In this document: positions 1 through 4,342 of the stretch, piece by piece
Layout of the letters: every line of letters begins with the position of its first letter
Numbering within the stretch: position 1 is the first letter of the stretch
Assembly: GCA_900555785.1 (NCBI GenBank)
Contig: USMO01000115.1
Coordinates: forward strand, 1-5,383
Direction of reading: 5' to 3'
DNA: 5,383 nucleotides
Origin: an uncultured Eubacteriales bacterium
Lineage (GTDB): Bacteria; Bacillota; Clostridia; Oscillospirales; CAG-272
Notes under the pieces: model-generated
Seen by the model: only the letters and a program-made list of their open reading frames with translations
Told to the model about the DNA's origin: nothing
The model's database searches: none
Program-made: the position numbers and the translations under genes

Positions 1-1
1 C

Positions 2-448
2 GGCTGCCGCATTACCGGAAAGACCCCCAAGATTCAGCAGTTTCTCGGTCTGGCGCTCATCCCGCAGGCGGGCGTTGCCATCGGCCTGGCGGCGCTGGGT
101 GCCCGGACGCTGGGCGGCGAAGCAGGCATGGCACTGAACACCGTCATCCTCTCCTCCAGTATCCTCTATGAGCTGATCGGTCCGCCTTGCGCAAAGCTGG
201 CGCTCTTCTGCACCGGCTCCTACAGCAACAAGCTGGAAGACCTTGCGCCGGTTCCGTCAGCTGCGCCGGACGGCACACCGCGCCCGGCAGTCGAGGTACT
301 GATTGAGCGTATCAAAAAAATTCAGGAATCCATGCCGCCGAAAGAGCAGCATGCGCACGAGGACGAAGCGGCTTTTACCGAAGCTGCCGAGCAATATGAA
401 GCCGAGCCGTACATGGACCCGCGTCAGCGGCGCATGGCAAGAAAATAG
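2..448 (+). CDS. Cation:proton antiporter, C-terminal part (gene starts before the window)
   Basis: The frame is open from base 2 to TAG 446-448, giving 148 residues with no start inside the window, so this is the 3' end of a larger gene. The first ~70 residues are membrane-like: LGLALIPQAGVAIGLA, then TVILSSSILYELIGPPCAKLAL. The order 'LIPQAGVAIG ... hydrophobic helix ... YELIGPxxAKxAL' is the usual end of the transporter domain of Na+/H+ (CPA/Kef-like) antiporters, which exchange monovalent cations for protons across the cytoplasmic membrane. The last ~75 residues are a hydrophilic tail rich in Glu, Ala and Pro, probably cytoplasmic. An ATG at 128 lies inside the conserved membrane region and is not the start. 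The MgtC-family gene begins 12 bases downstream, so the two are probably co-transcribed. The family call is firm; the ion transported cannot be read from this part. Confidence 0.85.
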   Translation, partial: GCRITGKTPKIQQFLGLALIPQAGVAIGLAALGARTLGGEAGMALNTVILSSSILYELIGPPCAKLALFCTGSYSNKLEDLAPVPSAAPDGTPRPAVEVLIERIKKIQESMPPKEQHAHEDEAAFTEAAEQYEAEPYMDPRQRRMARK

Positions 449-460
449 GAGGAACGCTAC

Positions 461-1198
461 ATGAACACGTTAACACTAACCGTCATTGACCCCATTGCAA
501 AGCTGTTGGGGACCTGGTCGAGCGACCTGACCGTCGGGTCGGTTCTCTTCCGCATTGCGCTGTCGGTCGTGCTGTCGGCAGTCATCGGCTGCGAGCGCTC
601 CAGCAAGCGGCATGCGGCAGGTCTGCGGACCTTCATCCTGGTCTCGCTTGCCACCACCTGCTCGATGCTGCTCGACATCTTTCTCAACGTACAGCTGGGC
701 GTCAACTTTGAGCTGATCTCCGCTGCATCGGTCATCGGAATCGCCATCATCACGGTCAATTCCATCCTCTACAGCTCCCGGAACCAGATCAAAGGGCTGA
801 CCACCTCGGTCGCGCTTTGGGCGTGCGGCATTCTCGGGCTTTCCATCGGCGCCGGATTCTATACCGTTACGGCGGTTCTGTTCGTGGCGCTCCTGTGCAG
901 CCTCTCGCTCTTCCCGAAGTTTGAGGTCTACCTCAAAAACCGCTCCAACCACTTTGAGATTCACCTGGAGCTCAAGGACATCTCCTATCTGCAGAATTTC
1001 GTGACCACCATCCGCGAACTGGGCATGAAGATTGACGACATCGAATCCAACCCCGCCTATCTGCACTCCGGGCTGAGCGTGTATTCCATCTCCATTTCCA
1101 TCTCCAGCCAGGAGCTGAAGAAATACAAGACGCACACCGAAATCATCGAGGCGCTGCGGTCGCTGGACTACATCTATCACATTGAGGAAATGAACTGA
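461..1198 (+). CDS. MgtC/SapB-family membrane protein
   Basis: This is a 245-residue protein. Residues ~28-150 are hydrophobic with several membrane helices and carry the family signature: G43-x-E45-R46 followed by AGLRT at 53-57 and a further helix (FILVSLATTCSML). Residues ~160-245 form a soluble C-terminal domain with the length and alternating pattern of the ACT-like domain found in longer MgtC/SapB proteins. The start is fixed by AGGAGG at 447-452, eight bases before ATG 461 and overlapping the stop of the antiporter gene. The family is linked to growth in low magnesium and to control of membrane ATP synthase in pathogens; in commensals the role is mostly unknown. Pairing with an antiporter suggests ion homeostasis here, which is inference. 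Transcription probably ends at the hairpin 1250-1280. Confidence 0.9.
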   Translation: MNTLTLTVIDPIAKLLGTWSSDLTVGSVLFRIALSVVLSAVIGCERSSKRHAAGLRTFILVSLATTCSMLLDIFLNVQLGVNFELISAASVIGIAIITVNSILYSSRNQIKGLTTSVALWACGILGLSIGAGFYTVTAVLFVALLCSLSLFPKFEVYLKNRSNHFEIHLELKDISYLQNFVTTIRELGMKIDDIESNPAYLHSGLSVYSISISISSQELKKYKTHTEIIEALRSLDYIYHIEEMN

Positions 1199-1217
1199 AA
1201 ATCTTTTCGGGATACAC

Positions 1218-1246
1218 CTGAAAATTTCATAATTTCGTGGTACAAT
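1218..1246 (+). promoter_or_regulatory. Sigma-A-type promoter for the MscS gene
   Basis: The -35 candidate is CTGAAA (1218-1223). A 17-base spacer separates it from the -10 TACAAT (1241-1246), which is preceded by the extended -10 TG at 1238-1239. The expected transcript start is about 1252-1254, inside the left arm of the terminator hairpin at 1250-1273. The same TGGTACAAT string occurs at the aldolase promoter. Confidence 0.65.
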
Positions 1247-1249
1247 AAG

Positions 1250-1280
1250 AGCGGGTGCTCCCAGGCGCCCGCTGTTTTTT
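1250..1280 (+). terminator. Intrinsic terminator of the antiporter-mgtC transcript
   Basis: The arms AGCGGGTGC (1250-1258) and GCGCCCGCT (1265-1273) pair over 9 bp with one G-T wobble. The loop is TCCCAG, and a run of six T follows at 1275-1280. It sits 51 bases after the mgtC-family stop. The promoter for the next gene lies immediately upstream, so that transcript would begin within the left arm and keep only a shortened hairpin at its 5' end. Confidence 0.85.
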
Positions 1281-1304
1281 CTGTCTGATAAGGAGATTGG
1301 AATC

Positions 1305-2117
1305 ATGACTTGGGAAGATCTGAAAAACAAAGTGCTGGGCTTTCTGAGCGACTTCGGCGGAAAGCTGATTGTCGGGCTGATCGTGCTGTTCCTCGGCTTC
1401 TGGCTGGTGCGCCTGCTGATGAAGGTGTTTGGCAGAAGCAAGCTGATGAAGAAAGACCCGACGGTTGCAAAATTCCTCTCCGGCGCCCTGCGCATCTCGC
1501 TGAACACGCTGGTTGTGGTCACGGTGATTGCCATTCTCGGCGTTCCGATGTCATCGGTCATCGCGGTTATTGCATCAGCTGGCGTTGCCATCGGTCTTGC
1601 GCTGCAGGGGGCACTGAGCAACTTTGCGGGCGGCATTATGATTCTGCTGTTCCGTCCCTTCCGCATCGGAGACTATGTGGAAGCCGGCGGCTTTGGCGGC
1701 ACGGTCAAGGAGATCGGCATCTTCTACACCGTTCTCACAACGCCGGATAACCGGGAGGTCACCATTCCGAACGCAACGGTCACCGGCGAATCGGTCGTGA
1801 ACTACTCGGTCAACGACAGCCGCCGCGTCGACCTGACAATTTCGGTTGCATACGGCAGCGACGTTGACCGCGTGCGCGCGGTCCTCTTGGACGAGGCAGG
1901 CAAGAACACCAACGTGCAGGGCGATCCGGCACCGTTCGTGCGGCTGGCCAAGCAGAACGACAGCTCCCTTGACTTTGCCGTCCGTGTCTGGACCAAGAAG
2001 GAGGATTACTGGGCGATTTACTTCGACCTGCTGGAGGCAATTCAGAAACGCCTGGACGCAGAGGGAATCGAAATCCCGTTCCCGCAGCTGGACGTACATG
2101 TGAAGGACAAGCAGTAA
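1305..2117 (+). CDS. mscS: Small-conductance mechanosensitive channel, MscS family
   Basis: The 270-residue product forms a homo-oligomeric membrane channel that opens under membrane tension and releases solutes during osmotic downshock. Three membrane segments are visible at about 21-42, 62-82 and 85-117. The third is the pore helix, with the Gly/Ala-rich run SAGVAIGLALQGALSNFAGG (91-110). It leads into LLFRPFRIGDYVEAGG (114-129) and TTPDNREVTIPN (145-156), the hallmark beta domain of the family. The rest is the cytoplasmic vestibule domain, ending in a beta strand near LDVHVKD. Length is close to E. coli MscS (286 aa), so the gene looks complete. AGGAG at 1291-1295, nine bases before ATG 1305, sets the start. 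It has its own promoter and is followed by a strong hairpin, so it is probably monocistronic. Confidence 0.96.
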   Translation: MTWEDLKNKVLGFLSDFGGKLIVGLIVLFLGFWLVRLLMKVFGRSKLMKKDPTVAKFLSGALRISLNTLVVVTVIAILGVPMSSVIAVIASAGVAIGLALQGALSNFAGGIMILLFRPFRIGDYVEAGGFGGTVKEIGIFYTVLTTPDNREVTIPNATVTGESVVNYSVNDSRRVDLTISVAYGSDVDRVRAVLLDEAGKNTNVQGDPAPFVRLAKQNDSSLDFAVRVWTKKEDYWAIYFDLLEAIQKRLDAEGIEIPFPQLDVHVKDKQ

Positions 2118-2130
2118 GCGCCGCATCATG

Positions 2131-2188
2131 CGAAAAGGCTTTTGCGCCGACCCGGCAACCCGGGCGGTGCAAAAGCCTTTTCGGTTTT
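2131..2188. terminator. Long hairpin, probable bidirectional terminator
   Basis: CGAAAAGGCTTTTGC (2131-2145) pairs perfectly with GCAAAAGCCTTTTCG (2169-2183), 15 bp. The stem continues inward: 2146-2149 pairs with 2165-2168 (one G-T wobble). After one bulged A (2150), CCCGG (2151-2155) pairs with CCGGG (2160-2164) around the loop CAAC. The total is about 24 bp. Both strands give GGC-stem-GCC followed by TTTTCG, and the plus strand has a further TTTT at 2185-2188. It lies between the mscS stop (2117) and the minus-strand stop at 2199, so it can end convergent transcripts from both sides. Confidence 0.85.
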
Positions 2189-2198
2189 CGGCAGTTGG

Positions 2199-2306
2199 TT
2201 ACTGATATGCCGCGCTCCACACGCGGACCTTATAAAGCGCCGCGCCGGTCGGCGAGACAAAGGCTGTCGGAACATAGAGGTCCAGCGTTGCGTTGTAGCG
2301 GTAGTT
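2199..2306 (-). pseudogene. C-terminal 35-codon remnant of an unidentified protein, joined to truncated araB
   Basis: On the minus strand, a frame offset from the araB fragment reads from AAC at 2306-2304 to TAA at 2201-2199. The peptide begins NYRYNATLDL and ends KVRVWSAAYQ. Its make-up (alternating hydrophobic and polar residues, no Arg/Pro/Cys clusters) looks like the end of a real beta-rich protein, whereas the other two minus-strand frames here give typical shadow composition. A stop (TGA, 2309-2307) precedes it in the same frame, and there is no start codon or ribosome binding site of its own. The stop is followed closely by the long hairpin terminator, as expected for a natural gene end. 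I do not recognise the family, and it does not resemble the C-terminus of ribulokinase. It is best read as the 3' end of a gene whose 5' part was lost in the deletion that truncated araB. Confidence 0.55.
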
Positions 2307-2664
2307 TCACATAGGCGTGCGGGCGGGATGCATACGCGTCGCGCAGGCAGAGCGGCATCAGCTCCCGGTCCACCGGCAGAAGCGTGCAGGCGGTGAAGTC
2401 GATGCCGATGCCGGCAACGTCTGCCGGGTCCACGCCGGTCTCCTGCAGAATGACAGGAACCGTGTTCCGCAGCCCGTCCAGGTAATCCCAGGGGTGCTGC
2501 AGCGCCCAATCGGGCGGCAGGCGTGTCCCGTCCGGGAGCGCCTCGGACATCACCGCATGCGGATAGGCAAAGGAGCGCCCGCCAAGCTCCGCGCCGGTTT
2601 CCGCATCAAACAGGACCGCACGGCAGGACAGTGAACCAAAGTCTACACCAAAAACACATTTCAA
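2230..2664 (-). pseudogene. araB: Ribulokinase, N-terminal fragment (broken araB)
   Basis: Residues 1-121 match the first part of FGGY-family ribulokinases, which phosphorylate L-ribulose in arabinose catabolism. Visible landmarks are the phosphate-binding GVDFGSLSCRA (6-16), YPHAVM (34-39), LPPDWALQHPWDYLDGL (49-65), GIGIDFTACT (85-94) and RPHAYVKL (114-121). Normal ribulokinases have about 550 residues and continue with WKHH after AYVKL. Here the match ends at about 2303, and 23 unrelated residues follow to the stop at 2230. The catalytic C-terminal lobe is missing, so no kinase activity is expected. The start is TTG at 2664-2662, chosen because AGGAG (2678-2674) lies nine bases before it and the family N-terminus aligns. 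A minus-strand promoter is present upstream, so the fragment may still be transcribed. Confidence 0.88.
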
Positions 2665-2697
2665 GTTCGGATTCTCCTTTGAAGCGTTCGAATTTGG

Positions 2698-2708
2698 TTT
2701 TTCCCCGG
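2698..2708 (+). repeat. TTTTTCCCCGG, copy 1 of 3
   Basis: An exact 11-base string that recurs at 2862-2872 and 4295-4305. All three copies are non-coding and lie in front of genes. This copy is in the leader of the araB fragment, about 34 bases before its TTG start. Confidence 0.6.
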
Positions 2709-2784
2709 AAATTTTTAATCGGTTCCGCAGAATTTACCATAAGTTGTGCAAGTTGCGAATATTGCAGGGCTCATCTCACTTGCT

Positions 2785-2814
2785 ATTGTAGCATATTATC
2801 GACCCCATACACAA
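2785..2814 (-). promoter_or_regulatory. Promoter of the araB fragment
   Basis: Read on the minus strand: -35 TTGTGT (2814-2809), an 18-base spacer, and -10 TACAAT (2790-2785) with an extended -10 TG at 2793-2792. Transcription would start near 2778, leaving a leader of about 115 bases before TTG 2664. The -35 is weak (3 of 6 matches), which would fit a promoter needing an activator. Confidence 0.55.
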
Positions 2815-2850
2815 CAACAATCACACAGAAACCGCAAACAATCTCACATT
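2813..2850 (-). promoter_or_regulatory. Two TGTGA-type boxes upstream of the araB promoter
   Basis: On the minus strand, TGTGAGATTGTTT (2848-2836) matches the plus-strand box TGTGATATTGTTT (2878-2890) at 12 of 13 bases. A weaker copy, TGTGTGATTGTTGTT (2827-2813), overlaps the -35. The TGTGA cores are 23 bases apart and point toward the araB promoter. Tandem boxes ending at the -35 are the usual arrangement for AraC-family activators; the identity of the regulator is inference. Confidence 0.45.
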
Positions 2851-2861
2851 CCTTTTTCGCA

Positions 2862-2872
2862 TTTTTCCCCGG
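2862..2872 (+). repeat. TTTTTCCCCGG, copy 2 of 3, near the centre of the control region
   Basis: Identical to 2698-2708 and 4295-4305. Its first base falls at the point about which the two promoters and their boxes are symmetric. Whether it binds a protein is unknown. Confidence 0.6.
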
Positions 2873-2875
2873 ATG

Positions 2876-2911
2876 TTTGTGATATTGTTTCGGTATTTTG
2901 TGATTTTATTT
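2876..2911 (+). promoter_or_regulatory. Two 15-base direct repeats at the aldolase promoter (probable activator sites)
   Basis: TTTGTGATATTGTTT (2876-2890) and TTTGTGATTTTATTT (2897-2911) match at 13 of 15 positions. They are exactly 21 bases apart, two turns of the helix, so both lie on the same face. The second ends at base 2911, directly against the -35 (2912-2917). This spacing and position resemble the paired half-sites of AraC-family activators such as E. coli araI1-araI2. Similar boxes occur inverted in front of araB. The direct repeat is visible; the binding protein is inferred. Confidence 0.55.
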
Positions 2912-2940
2912 TTGTCCCGTACACAAGAATATGGTACAAT
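2912..2940 (+). promoter_or_regulatory. Promoter of the aldolase gene
   Basis: -35 TTGTCC (2912-2917), a 17-base spacer, and -10 TACAAT (2935-2940) with an extended -10 TG at 2932-2933. The expected start is near 2947, giving a leader of about 55 bases before ATG 3002. This excludes the upstream in-frame ATG at 2873 as the translation start. Confidence 0.75.
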
Positions 2941-3001
2941 AGAGGCGCGAATATTGAAGCCGTCTCATCTGAATCCAACAGAGAGAAAGGCTAAAACCCA
3001 C

Positions 3002-3775
3002 ATGATACGCAAAGATTTCAAAGGAAGACTGCACGAAAATCTCATCGGAACCCACATCTCCATGCCCGACAGCATTGTCAGCGAGATGCTGGGCAGGCTC
3101 GGCTACGACTTCGTCTGGATTGACACCGAGCACAGCGAAATGACCTACACCAACCTGCGCAACCACCTGACGGCGGTCAATGCCGGAGGTACGCCCACGT
3201 TGGTCCGGCTCTCGATGCATGACTACAACCATGTCAAGCGCGTGATGGAGATGGGACCCGACGCAATCCTCTTCCCGATGATCAACACACCCGAGGAAGC
3301 GGCGGCTGCCATGTCCTACTGCATGTATCCCCCGGAAGGCATGCGCGGCTTCGGTCTGCTGCGTGCCGTGAACTACGGGCTGGACGACATGAACGAGTAC
3401 ATCGCAGCAGCCAACCGCGACACCTGCCGCTTTATCCAGATTGAGACCGAAACGGCGGTGAAGAACCTGCCCGAGATTGTGAAGAATCCTTACATCGACG
3501 GTTATTTCTTCGGTCCCTGCGACCTCTCCGGCTCGATTGGAGAGCTGAATCAGGTCTTTGGCGAGCGCACGCAGAAGCTGATTCGGGAAGCGATTGCCAT
3601 CCTGAAGGATGCCGGAAAGCCGATTGGCGTTTCCACCGGCTCGATCGACCCCGAGGTAACCGGCTTCTGGCATGACCTCGGCATCAACATCATCTCGACC
3701 GGGACCGATTACGACTACATCCTGCAGAGCGCACGCCAGAACCTTGCCAACATGAAAGTCATTATGAAGAAATGA
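3002..3775 (+). CDS. HpcH/HpaI-family aldolase (2-keto-3-deoxy sugar acid type)
   Basis: A complete 257-residue class II (metal-dependent) aldolase of the HpcH/HpaI/GarL family, which cleaves 2-keto-3-deoxy acids into pyruvate and an aldehyde in the cytoplasm. Visible landmarks are the active-site DTEHSEM (41-47, general base H44), the substrate-binding Arg in LVRLS (R69), PEGMRGFG (111-118), IQIET with metal ligand E148 (145-149), and GPCDLSGSIG with metal ligand D174 (171-180). Length is normal (~255). ATG 3002 is chosen because the family N-terminus begins there and the promoter lies upstream; GAGAAAGG (2983-2990) is a modest ribosome binding site. The frame stays open back to 2873, but that part is promoter DNA. 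The stop overlaps an ATG of the next frame (ATGA, 3772-3775). The exact substrate is not readable; the arabinose-gene remnants around it suggest a pentose- or hexose-derived acid. Confidence 0.93.
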   Translation: MIRKDFKGRLHENLIGTHISMPDSIVSEMLGRLGYDFVWIDTEHSEMTYTNLRNHLTAVNAGGTPTLVRLSMHDYNHVKRVMEMGPDAILFPMINTPEEAAAAMSYCMYPPEGMRGFGLLRAVNYGLDDMNEYIAAANRDTCRFIQIETETAVKNLPEIVKNPYIDGYFFGPCDLSGSIGELNQVFGERTQKLIREAIAILKDAGKPIGVSTGSIDPEVTGFWHDLGINIISTGTDYDYILQSARQNLANMKVIMKK

Positions 3776-3776
3776 G

Positions 3777-3795
3777 CTCCGGAAACAGCCGGAGG
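3777..3795 (+). promoter_or_regulatory. Hairpin covering the ribosome binding site of the AraC-AraD chimera
   Basis: CTCCGG (3777-3782) and CCGGAG (3789-3794) pair perfectly around AAACAG. The right arm contains most of the Shine-Dalgarno GGAGG (3791-3795) for ATG 3808, 12 bases away. The hairpin begins two bases after the aldolase stop, so a ribosome ending there would melt it. This is a plausible translational coupling device. Confidence 0.45.
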
Positions 3796-3807
3796 ATCGG
3801 AGAGGGC

Positions 3808-4155
3808 ATGATCGAAGCATCGCATGTAATCGAACGGTATTCCCGCGACATGGTACTGACCCCGCACTGTCACTATTCCATCGAGGTCAACTGTTTCCGG
3901 TCCGGCAGAGGGACCTATTCGGTTGCCGAACAGACCTGGAAAATCCGTCCCGGCGTTGTGGTCCGGAATCACGGACCTTTCACCTGGGGCACCGATGCCG
4001 CGCAGTCGGTCTACCATGCGGTCGTACTGGAACAGGTCGCGGCGATGGCGGCAACCACGCTCGCGCTCAACCCTGCCAGCATCATGCCGCAGTACATTCT
4101 CGACAAGCACTATTCCCGCAAGCACGGTCCCGGCGCTTACTACGGTCAGCGCTGA
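3808..4155 (+). pseudogene. In-frame chimera: AraC-type cupin N-terminus fused to the AraD C-terminus
   Basis: The product is 115 residues from ATG 3808, or 127 from the ATG at 3772 that overlaps the aldolase stop. 3808 is preferred because GGAGG (3791-3795) precedes it and AraC-family proteins usually start close to this point. The first ~48 residues resemble the ligand-binding cupin of AraC-family regulators: RDMVLTPHCHYSIEVNCF, then SGRGTYSV and WKIRPG. From PG (3949-3954) to the end it follows L-ribulose-5-phosphate 4-epimerase closely: PGVVVRNHGPFTWG, VYHAVVLEQVA, LDKHYSRKHG and the terminal AYYGQ. In AraD these segments carry a metal-binding His (in NHGPF) and the catalytic Tyr near the C-terminus. 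Missing are the regulator's DNA-binding domain and the first two thirds of AraD with its other metal ligands. Neither activity is expected. The reading frame is intact across the joint, so a stable protein could still be made. Confidence 0.85.
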
Positions 4156-4165
4156 CACCGCAAAA

Positions 4166-4192
4166 AGGGTCCCTGGCATGGTCAGGGACCCT
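4166..4192. terminator. Hairpin after the AraD remnant, with its T-run on the minus strand only
   Basis: AGGGTCCCTG (4166-4175) pairs perfectly over 10 bp with CAGGGACCCT (4183-4192) around GCATGGT. It lies 10 bases after the stop at 4155, as expected for the end of the aldolase-araD transcript. On the plus strand, however, the stem is followed by GAATTGAG rather than a T-run. On the minus strand it is followed by TTTTT. As a plus-strand terminator it should be weak; for antisense transcripts it is well formed. Confidence 0.55.
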
Positions 4193-4233
4193 GAATTGAG
4201 ACCGTCAATCCGCAAACCTCCAAAAACGAGCCT

Positions 4234-4278
4234 GTTATCCTGTCCCCTCCCCCGGCGTTTGCCGCGTGATAGGATAAC
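4234..4278. repeat. Inverted repeat with a nested hairpin in the intergenic region
   Basis: GTTATCCTGTC (4234-4244) pairs with GATAGGATAAC (4268-4278) over 11 bp with one G-T wobble. Inside it, CGGC (4253-4256) pairs with GCCG (4261-4264) around GTTT. No T-run follows. It could be a structured leader, a degraded terminator or an operator; the sequence does not decide. Confidence 0.5.
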
Positions 4279-4294
4279 CCGCTCCTTCTTGCAG

Positions 4295-4314
4295 TTTTTC
4301 CCCGGCATGCCGGG
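4295..4314. repeat. TTTTTCCCCGG copy 3, overlapping a 14-base palindrome
   Basis: The 11-base string shared with the araB/aldolase control region (4295-4305) runs into the perfect palindrome CCCGGCATGCCGGG (4301-4314), 28 bases before the PHP gene start. ATCTCAC (4318-4324) follows; the same heptamer occurs twice in the ara control region (2773-2779, 2841-2847). No convincing -35/-10 pair was found in front of the PHP gene. Confidence 0.45.
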
Positions 4315-4342
4315 CGCATCTCACGCCGAAAGGACAATCTTC

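Larger units (their letters stand above)
2665..3001. other. Divergent intergenic control region
   Basis: These 337 bases between the araB fragment and the aldolase gene are clearly richer in A and T than the flanking genes and hold no gene. Open frames crossing it have atypical protein composition and cross both promoters. It contains a minus-strand promoter (2814-2785), a plus-strand promoter (2912-2940), four TGTGA-type boxes, and two copies of TTTTTCCCCGG (2698-2708 and 2862-2872). A 9-base tandem AAGTTG repeat (2741-2746, 2750-2755) falls in the araB leader, within which GCAAGTTGC (2748-2756) is a small palindrome. The elements are nearly symmetric about 2862-2863. Confidence 0.75.

Noticed and set aside
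476..1666. 396-codon minus-strand open frame across the mgtC-family and mscS genes
   Set aside because: It runs antisense to two clearly conserved genes and through the terminator and promoter between them. Its composition is Arg/Asp/Gln-rich with no recognisable domain. It is a GC-driven shadow.
2305..2310. Programmed frameshift joining araB to the 35-codon tail
   Set aside because: A +1 shift at AAA-C would join the frames, but the tail does not resemble any part of ribulokinase and most of the enzyme would still be missing. A deletion joint explains it better.
2682..2695. Catabolite-responsive (cre) site at TTGAAGCGTTCGAA
   Set aside because: Superficially cre-like, but it misses several consensus positions and lies in the araB leader. 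Not supported.
2821..2903. Crp/cAMP-type site built from TCACA and TGTGA
   Set aside because: The halves are in the reverse order (TCACA before TGTGA) and at the wrong spacing for a Crp palindrome. Tandem AraC-type boxes fit better.
2911..2927. AraR-like operator (TTTGTCCCGTACACAAG)
   Set aside because: It resembles the Bacillus AraR consensus, but the two halves are one base too far apart and only four bases on each side are symmetric. The match is too weak to call.
2873..3001. N-terminal extension of the aldolase from ATG 2873
   Set aside because: It would place the -35, -10 and putative activator repeats inside the coding region. The family N-terminus matches a start at 3002.
2906..3820. 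304-codon minus-strand open frame opposite the aldolase
   Set aside because: Antisense to a gene with all catalytic residues intact. Its protein has shadow-like composition and it crosses the aldolase promoter.
3923..4342. N-terminal extension of the PHP protein
   Set aside because: The extra 140 residues are Arg/Ser/Pro-rich, out of frame with the AraD remnant and through two hairpins. ATG 4343 has a good ribosome binding site and directly precedes the metal-binding motif.
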